The notes under the pieces are model-generated. The model was not told the DNA's origin and did no database searches. It saw only the letters and a list, made by a program, of their open reading frames with translations. 64,000 nucleotides of DNA from Atkinsonella hypoxylon (lineage: Eukaryota > Ascomycota > Sordariomycetes > Hypocreales > Clavicipitaceae), in assembly GCA_000729835.1 (NCBI GenBank), contig JFHB01000128.1:1-64000 (forward strand), written 5' to 3'. A program made the translations under genes and the position numbers. Shown in pieces: positions 58,396-64,000 of this stretch. The stretch's first letter is position 1, and every line of letters begins with the position of its first letter.

Positions 58396-60864
58396 AAATT
58401 AATCTTATATAATAAAGCTAATTTATTAAATCTATATAGTATATTCTTTATATAAGATTATTCTATACAGTGTTAAAAGCATTAAAAATTAATCTATATT
58501 AAAGTAAATTTTCTATTAAATCCCTCTAGTGCATTTCTCTATATATATACAGCTTATTCTAATCCTTAAGCATTAGTAATAGCAGTAAATTGTTAGTTAG
58601 TTATAGTAGGCTATTAGTTCTCTCTAGAAAGTAAAGCTAAAGGACGTTCCTAGCGGCTTTAAAGAGAGTTTTGCCTAGAAGGCACTAGTCTTATGCTTAA
58701 TAGGTATTTCTACTAGTTTACCTACAGCTAGCCTCTTAGTTAGCATTTTTACCTTAGTTAGCGTTAGCTTTACTGTAGAAAGTGTTTTTTATAGAATTAA
58801 TAAAGAGGAATGTATTAAAGATAAGTTAATTAGAATAAACTAAGCACTTCTTCTACGTTAAATAGTGCTAAATCTATTACTAAAGAGGCTTTATATAGCA
58901 ATAGGCTAGTTAGCTAAGCGTTCTAAGAAGTCTATATAAATGCAGTTAATTTTATGTTATAGGTATCTGCTTTCTGCCTATAGTATATTAATATTATTAG
59001 CAACCTTTAGTAAGGTTTTGTTTTTATTAATAACGTTATTAATACCTTTATTAAATTAACTTATGCTATTTAGTTAGTTATATATACTATAGATAGCAGT
59101 CTATAATTTATTAAACTACTTATTAGATAGACCTCCTTTAGCCTCTATTTTAACCTAGTTAATCTTTTTATTTAACTTATTAATTTTAGTAATATAAAGA
59201 TTAAGTTGCTTCTATATAGCGTTGCTACCTATAGGTATATTCTTAAGGTAGACTTTAATTATTTCTTTAGCGTTAAATTTATACTTCTTCTAAAGAAGAC
59301 TGTTACACTAGCTCTAGGATTACACCTTAGCTAATAGAATAAAGAGTAAGTCTATACAGCTAATGCTAGCTAAGGCACTTACAATAGTGCTGTTAATTCT
59401 GCTAAATTTATTAAAGAAGTAGATAGTAAGTAACGCTACCTATAACAGCAAACTAGTGGATAAATCTATAGTAATAGTTTTCTTACCTCTTTTCACTATA
59501 TTGCTACTGTAGTATACAGTAGCTGCTGCTTTTGCCTATATCTTACCTCTTCTAGCTACTTTAGCATTACCTATAGATACCTTAGCATCTTTACCTTTAT
59601 ATTGCTAGTTTTAGTGCTTTACTTTACAGTTATTATAAATCCTAAAGATATATATCACTATATTCTGCTAGAGTAAGTAATATACATTATCTTTAGAGAC
59701 CTTAATGCTAGTTTTATCTATTATACTGCCTTTAAGGGTAAATTTATAGGTATAAGTGTAGATAGCATTTTCTATATTCTATACCTTTTCTTTAGCTCTA
59801 TTAATATAGCAATACTAACTATAGTCTTCTATAATAGGCTCTACATTAGTAATATTAATATTATCTTTAATTTCTATAGAAATAGTGCTAGAGATAAACT
59901 TATTAACTTTTAAGGTGCTCTTAGCACTTCTAGGCCTACTAAAAGTGCTATATAAGCAGCGGAAATTAAGTAATATAAGATAAGTTTTAATGTTATCTAG
60001 CTCTATAGCTACTATATTACCTTTATAGTTATATTCTTGCTCCTTAAACTTAGTGTTAAAAATAAGCTACCCTGTATAGCCTATTTTTATGCCTACTAGT
60101 TGCTCTATTACGTGACCCTTATTAGGTCTTGTTACGTTGATTTTTGGTAGAGATATCGCTGTTACTAGATGCGAAATATCTAGAATCGACTAAGGCAAAG
60201 TTGCCTAACCTATAGTTAACTTTAACAGCGATTTTCTCTACAACTAGTAATAGTAGAAATTCAAGAAGTATACTATTTAAAAGCTAAGAATTAGGGCTTT
60301 CTAATAATATAATTGTTAGATAGAGTTGCTTATAAGGGTTACTTATTATTAGTGGAATTTATTAAATTGTGCACGTAGGCATCTCGTTTGTATAGCCGTA
60401 AGTCGATTTTTTTGTTTTTATATAGTAAATCTTTTTACGGAAATTATAAAGTAGCCTATAAGCCCCTTCTAGCAACTACAGCCCGCTAATATAGTTAGAG
60501 AGTCTATAAGGGACTAGAAAGATTTAAGATTCTACCCTCACTAAGTTCGTTACAGCGCTCTTAATATAAAGATACCACTATTACAGTTATCTATTGCCTC
60601 TACGTGATCTATACTATACACTACAGCTTGATTTAGGCCGCTGCTGCTTCCACTACGTGATAATTGCTAAGAGCAATTACAGGTACTAAATCTAAGAGAC
60701 CACTACCCTCTTAGATATCTAGTCCTGTAATCCCTATTATTTTCAATACTTAGAACCTTTGCTTTTAGCGTTAGAACTATTGTTATAATTAATATATATA
60801 TTAGAAGCAATATATTCTTCTTTAGGTTTAAATAGTAGTAGCATTATAGCTTAAGCGTAGTTAC
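58396..60864 (-). pseudogene. Family A ORF3 (A5), interrupted
   Basis: It is homologous to ORF3 of A2 8680-10740, with the Copia solo LTR (60054-60748) in its middle. Mutations differ in detail from A1 and A2, so the three copies together could be used to infer the frame. No domain is recognised. Confidence 0.45.
60049..60753 (+). repeat. Solo LTR of Copia family C with TSD
   Basis: The LTR occupies 60054-60748 (695 bp) with perfect CTTAG duplications at 60049-60053 and 60749-60753. It is inserted in A5 ORF3. The LTR is only moderately RIP-mutated. Confidence 0.92.
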
Positions 60865-61187
60865 TGTTATAGACTCGAGCCTTAGGCTCGGGTCTTTTAG
60901 TAGAGAGAGGACAGCAGGAGAGGGACAGAGATCTATATAGGTAAAGGGATAAAAGTAAGCTGCATTTATTTAGAGGTTACTTAAACTTTACTAGGCTCTA
61001 GAGAGAGAACCTTAGCTATAAAGTATATACTAAAAGGAGCTCCTAAAGGGATAGACTTACCTCTAAATATATAGTATAAAGGTATAAGGAGGCTTCTAGT
61101 TTCTTCTCTCTTTCTCCTTTTCTCTCTATAATTATAGTTCTTATTATAAACGCTAGTTAGCAGCAGCTACTAGGTTAGTCTATTATA
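60865..61187 (+). repeat. B4 5' LTR
   Basis: The LTR is 323 bp, starting TGTTATAGACTCGAGCC and ending CTATTATA. The outer ~70 bases are mildly mutated and the rest heavily. GTTAC (60860-60864) is the likely target half in A5. Confidence 0.88.
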
Positions 61188-61249
61188 TACTATAATTATT
61201 CTATAGATAGAACACTAGTAAGAATAATATTGTTTAGTTATAGCAATAA

Positions 61250-62500
61250 AGGCCTAGCTAATTAGCTTAAGCACTCTTTTAACCTCTATAGAGAGGTAGA
61301 GAAAAATACAGTAGAAATTAGCTAGAAAGCAGTAGAAATTGCAGTACTTTATAAATTAGTTAAGAGCTAATCTCTATAGATAAAGGAACTATAATGCTTT
61401 ATAATAGACTATATATAGAAAGAGAAGTAGCTTTAAGCTGCAGTAGGCTAGCAGCTAGAGAAACCTAAATAGAAGCCTTTACCTATAGTAAACCCTTACA
61501 ATAGAAATAAATAGAGCTTTTAGGCTTAGTAAATAGCAATTACCTAAAAGCTCTAGGCTAATAGTACCTTTATAGGTATAATATAGAACTAGTAGTACTA
61601 CCTATACTAAAGCTTATTGCCTAAGGTTTAGTAAAGAGTAGCTACCTATTATAAGGTAGGTAAAGTAAAGAAATATAATATATAGAGATTCCTTAATTAC
61701 TTAGAATTAGTCTTTATAGATCCTTATTAATAGAACTAAGCTTTAATTAAGCTTAATTAGCTTTAATAAAGTAACAATAAGTAGTTTATAGAATTCTATA
61801 TTTATTTTAAGGAGAAAATTATACTAATAGAAAGAGCTAACTAAAATAATAGCGTAAAGTTAGCTAAGTTATAAATAGCGCTTAATAAGGAAATAAAGAA
61901 TTATAGTGTAAAAAGGGATATTCTTTATTATAACTACCTTTAGGCAGTAAAGCACTACTATAGTATTATACTAAACCTTAAGTTATATTATATTAAGGAA
62001 TAGTACTAGCTAAAACGCAGCTCTAGCTCTAAAGAGCTCTAGAATAGTAACACTAAGATAACTAAGGTTAACGCTATAGAAACTTAATAGAGATAGAAAG
62101 AGAGCGTAAAGAAATCTAAAGTAAAATAACTAAATAAGGATACTTTATAAGTAAAGTAGGTATTTAAGGCTAAACTTAAAAAATACTACTAAAAGAGGTA
62201 ATACCTTTAGTGTAAGTTATTCTAATACTATATTTAAGGATATAGATAGCAACTAGTAGAATATAAGCTAGAGTTAACTAGTGTATAGGCAGTAGTAATA
62301 GATAATATATAGAAGAAGGACTCTAATAAGTTAAAAAAAGGCTTACCTTTAGCTTTAAGCTTAGTATAGAGGTAAAGGCAATATAAATAATATAATAACC
62401 TCTATTTAGTAAGCAGCTAAAAGAAGAATATAGAGAGATAACTAAGAAAATAGATATATTACTGTTCTTTATCTCTATACTCTTTAACTAACTATTGTTC
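61250..62500 (+). pseudogene. Family B Gag (B4), RIP-inactivated
   Basis: It matches B1 Gag. The zinc knuckle begins at 62202, and the second Cys is preserved as TGT, as in B2 and B3. There are many TAA/TAG, and the start is not determinable. Confidence 0.65.
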
Positions 62501-64000
62501 TACAATATATAGATAGATAGTAGGTATAACTACTTTACTGCAATAAGTAAGAGTTTAGCGTAATACCTTAGCCTAAAGTAGGTTCTATTGCTATATAAAA
62601 GAATAGTGTAGATAGTAGTAAAGGTTAAATAATAGTTCTATAATAGCTACTAAAGAAGCACCTTAATTACTTCTTTAGTTTACTTATAGGTAAATATTAA
62701 TAGCTAGGTCTTTCTAGTAGTAGCCTATATAATTTTAGGCTTAACCTAAGATTATATCTTTAAGAGCCTATAGTTAGCTTATAATAGAATTATCCTTAAT
62801 GCTACTAGCTAAAGCCTATTAGTAAGTAAGGCTAAGGGCCTTATAATCTAAGTAGTAAAAGCTTAAGACATTAAGGACCTAATAAGACTAATATTAGTAG
62901 TAGTTTATAGCGCCTTAATAAAATAGAGTAAGAGCTAAGAGGTTACTATATATTTTATTGCTACTAGCCTTTAGGAAATTACCTCTATATTATTATTATA
63001 AATATCCCTAAAAGGCCTTAATTTACTAATACTACTACTTAAATTAAAGGACTTTTATAATCTTTTTAAAGAAAAGAAGGCCTAAGGCCTTTTACTATAT
63101 AGAGAGAGGCTAGATTACTATATTAGGCTAAAATAGTAGCTAAATAGCTTCTTACTATTGCTACTATAGGCTCTACTATATAATATACTATAGAACTATT
63201 TATTAGAAATTAGAAAGTAGGTAATAGACTTAATAAATAAAGGATAAATTTAAGCTAGCTTCTTTTTAGCAGTAGTATCTATTCTTTTAGCTAAAAAGCT
63301 AAGTAGAGAATAGTAATTCTATATTAATTATTAAGCTTATAATAAAATTATAGAATAGAACTATTATTTACTTCTCTTAATAAAGGAGATACTTAAGTTA
63401 TTATTAAAGGCGCACTAGTTTACTAAACTAAATATATAGTTAGCTTTCTATAGGATCTAGATAGTAGATAGTAAGAAGCACTTTATAGCGTTCTATATCT
63501 AGTTTAGCCTCTTTAAATAGCTAGTTTACCTCTTTAGGTTAGTAGAGGCTTTAGCTACATTCTAATAATATATTAATAGTGTGCTAAAAGAGGCCTTTAG
63601 AGATTATATAACTACTTATTTAAATAACGTCCTTATTTACACTAGAGGTTCTAGGAAAAACTATATATATAAGGTATAGAGAATTCTAAAAAAGTTATAG
63701 TTAGTAGAGCTGCACTTAGATCTTAGGAAATACTACTTTACTATAGCTAAAGTTAAATACCTTAGCTTTATAGTTATAGTAAAAAGGGAGATATACTTAA
63801 ATCTAGAGAAAATTGCAGCTATTTAGAACTAGTAAGCTTCTACTAGGTTATAAAGAGTATAAAGCTTCCTTAAATTTATAAACTTTTACTATAACTTTAT
63901 ATTAGATTTCTTAGATATTATAGAGCCTTTAGTTAACTTAATAAAGAAGGGAGTTCTATTCTAATAAATAGAGAAATATAAAAGGTTATTTATAAGGCTT
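62500..64000 (+). pseudogene. Family B Pol (B4), partial
   Basis: This covers protease and reverse transcriptase up to the window end. The catalytic box at 63617 reads Y-L-N-N-V-L-I-Y, both Asp codons having become Asn. It is collinear with B1, B2 and B3. Confidence 0.75.

Larger units (their letters stand above)
57291..60864 (-). mobile_element. Gypsy chromovirus A, copy A5, 3' part
   Basis: A5 is inserted in A4. Reading right to left on the minus strand it holds part of ORF3, the 3' untranslated end and the 3' LTR. It is interrupted by a solo D LTR, a solo Copia LTR and finally by B4. It is the only copy showing the element's true 3' terminus. The 309 bases at 57534-57842 appear only here, because A1 is inserted at that point in A2. 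Confidence 0.82.
60865..64000 (+). mobile_element. Gypsy chromovirus B, copy B4 (runs off window)
   Basis: B4 is inserted in A5 ORF3 and collinear with B1 at an offset of 41596. It contains the 5' LTR, gag and pol up to the reverse transcriptase, and then leaves the window. Confidence 0.88.

Noticed and set aside
1..64000. Host genes, tRNA, rRNA, CRISPR arrays
   Set aside because: No cloverleaf, rRNA or regularly spaced repeats were seen, and every longer frame belongs to a retrotransposon. A CRISPR array is not expected in a fungus.

Overview
The window holds no recognisable host gene. It is a 64 kb stack of LTR retrotransposons inserted into one another and heavily mutated by what looks like repeat-induced point mutation (RIP), which points to a filamentous ascomycete (Pezizomycotina). 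The sequence is very AT-rich. CpA and TpG are depleted and TpA is enriched, while CpG, CpT and CpC survive (many agcg, gcgc and cct words). Reading frames keep their register over thousands of bases, but CAA/CAG and TGG codons have become TAA/TAG and ATG starts have become ATA. Plain CpG deamination would not do this.

Four families are present. Names A to D are mine. A is a ~9.95 kb Ty3/Gypsy chromovirus, always on the minus strand, with a 243 bp LTR, one Gag-Pol frame ending in a chromodomain, and an extra downstream frame (ORF3). B is an ~8.09 kb Gypsy chromovirus, always on the plus strand, with ~323-325 bp LTRs, gag and pol in frames one base apart, and a 2.5 kb 3' region that may carry an antisense frame. 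C is a 7.86 kb Copia element (plus strand, 695 bp LTRs, one Gag-Pol frame), the least mutated. D is a Gypsy element on the plus strand with a 484 bp LTR and one Gag-Pol frame.

Layout: A1 1-8623; A2 left part 8624-12799, carrying a solo Copia LTR 10756-11451; D 12800-19268; B1 19269-26445; Copia C 26446-34305; A2 middle 34306-38190; B3 38191-54373, with B2 (38338-46427) inserted in its 5' LTR; A2 right part 54374-55601; A4 55602-57290, with a solo D LTR; A5 57291-60864, with a solo D LTR and a solo Copia LTR; B4 60865 to the window end.

The target-site duplications and the continuity of interrupted copies give the nesting. A4 is the outermost element. A2 and A5 are inserted in A4. A1, a Copia copy, D and B3 are inserted in A2. 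B1 is in D, Copia C is in B1, and B2 is in B3. The chain D-B1-C is not intact: its right side was lost in a deletion that joins Copia C directly to a later part of A2.

The most unusual points are the extra frames in A and B, the self-nesting with strict orientation bias, the sparing of LTR outer edges from RIP, and the chimeric flanks of the full Copia element. Every protein frame here is dead, and starts and ends of pseudogenes are approximate unless stated.
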